Assembly (NCBI GenBank): GCA_020024675.1
Contig: JAHHTM010000081.1
Location: 1-6,193, forward strand
Direction of reading: 5' to 3'
Source of the DNA: Muricomes sp.
Lineage (GTDB): Bacteria > Bacillota > Clostridia > Lachnospirales > Lachnospiraceae
Length of the DNA: 6,193 nt
Under the pieces are notes generated by a model. It saw nothing but the letters and a program-made list of their open reading frames with translations. It made no database searches and was not told where the DNA came from. Positions 6,137 through 6,193 of this stretch are shown one piece after another. Positions within the stretch are counted from its first letter, which is position 1. Each line of letters starts with the position of its first letter. The position numbers and the translations under genes are program-made.

Positions 6137-6193
6137 ATGAAGGGATTTTATTATCTTTTGCAAGATACAATAAAATACAGCAGTTATGTAAAC
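6137..6193 (+). CDS. start of an unidentified reading frame, cut by the window edge
   Basis: An ATG at 6137 opens a frame of 19 codons that is still open at the last base, reading MKGFYYLLQDTIKYSSYVN. A purine-rich GAGAGGGCGGAAAG lies just upstream; GGAAAG ends 7 bases before the ATG, giving a plausible but imperfect ribosome binding site. The position after a strong terminator and a non-coding leader fits the first gene of a new transcription unit. The fragment is too short to assign a family, and I do not recognise it. No competing minus-strand frame across this end looks protein-like. Confidence 0.45.
   Translation, partial: MKGFYYLLQDTIKYSSYVN

Noticed and set aside
1..6193. Mobile element, CRISPR array, tRNA/rRNA, defence or toxin-antitoxin system
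   Set aside because: About 96% of the window is taken by four recognised housekeeping or metabolic genes; no transposase, integrase, repeat array, cloverleaf-forming sequence or defence-type domain was seen.

Overview
The window looks like chromosomal housekeeping DNA from a low-GC, Gram-positive anaerobe of the class Clostridia, most likely a gut Lachnospiraceae-type organism. This placement is inferred from A+T-rich codon use, strong AGGAGG-type ribosome binding sites, the tilS-hpt-ftsH gene order typical of Firmicutes, and a neopullulanase-like amylase directly after ftsH. No 16S or other phylogenetic marker is present, so the genus cannot be named.

Layout. All convincing genes are on the plus strand. 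Bases 1-49 are a short AT-rich lead-in with no secure feature. Next come tilS (tRNA-Ile lysidine synthetase, 50-1474), hpt (hypoxanthine phosphoribosyltransferase, 1458-1985, overlapping tilS by 17 bases), ftsH (membrane AAA+ zinc protease, 2002-3822, TTG start 16 bases after hpt) and a 688-residue cytoplasmic glycoside hydrolase of family 13 (3863-5929). A clear intrinsic terminator at 5935-5972 closes this run. After it lies about 165 bases of purine-rich, C-poor non-coding DNA holding three evenly spaced copies of an octamer and a small hairpin. At 6137 a new reading frame probably begins and runs off the end of the window.

How the genes work together. tilS, hpt and ftsH form a tight cluster (one overlap, one 16-base gap) that suggests co-transcription and translational coupling. 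They link decoding of AUA codons, purine salvage and membrane protein quality control. In Bacillus subtilis the same neighbours are functionally connected: I recall a report that TilS and HprT form a complex that activates ftsH. The amylase gene is 40 bases further on with no terminator in between, so it is probably carried on the same transcript, although its role (intracellular maltodextrin or cyclodextrin breakdown) has no obvious link to the others.

I found no mobile element, CRISPR array, tRNA, rRNA, toxin-antitoxin pair or defence system, and no evidence of a new biological system. The findings are modest: an unusual start codon, a hairpin presenting a ribosome binding site, an amylase joined to an essential operon, and patterned non-coding DNA after the terminator.
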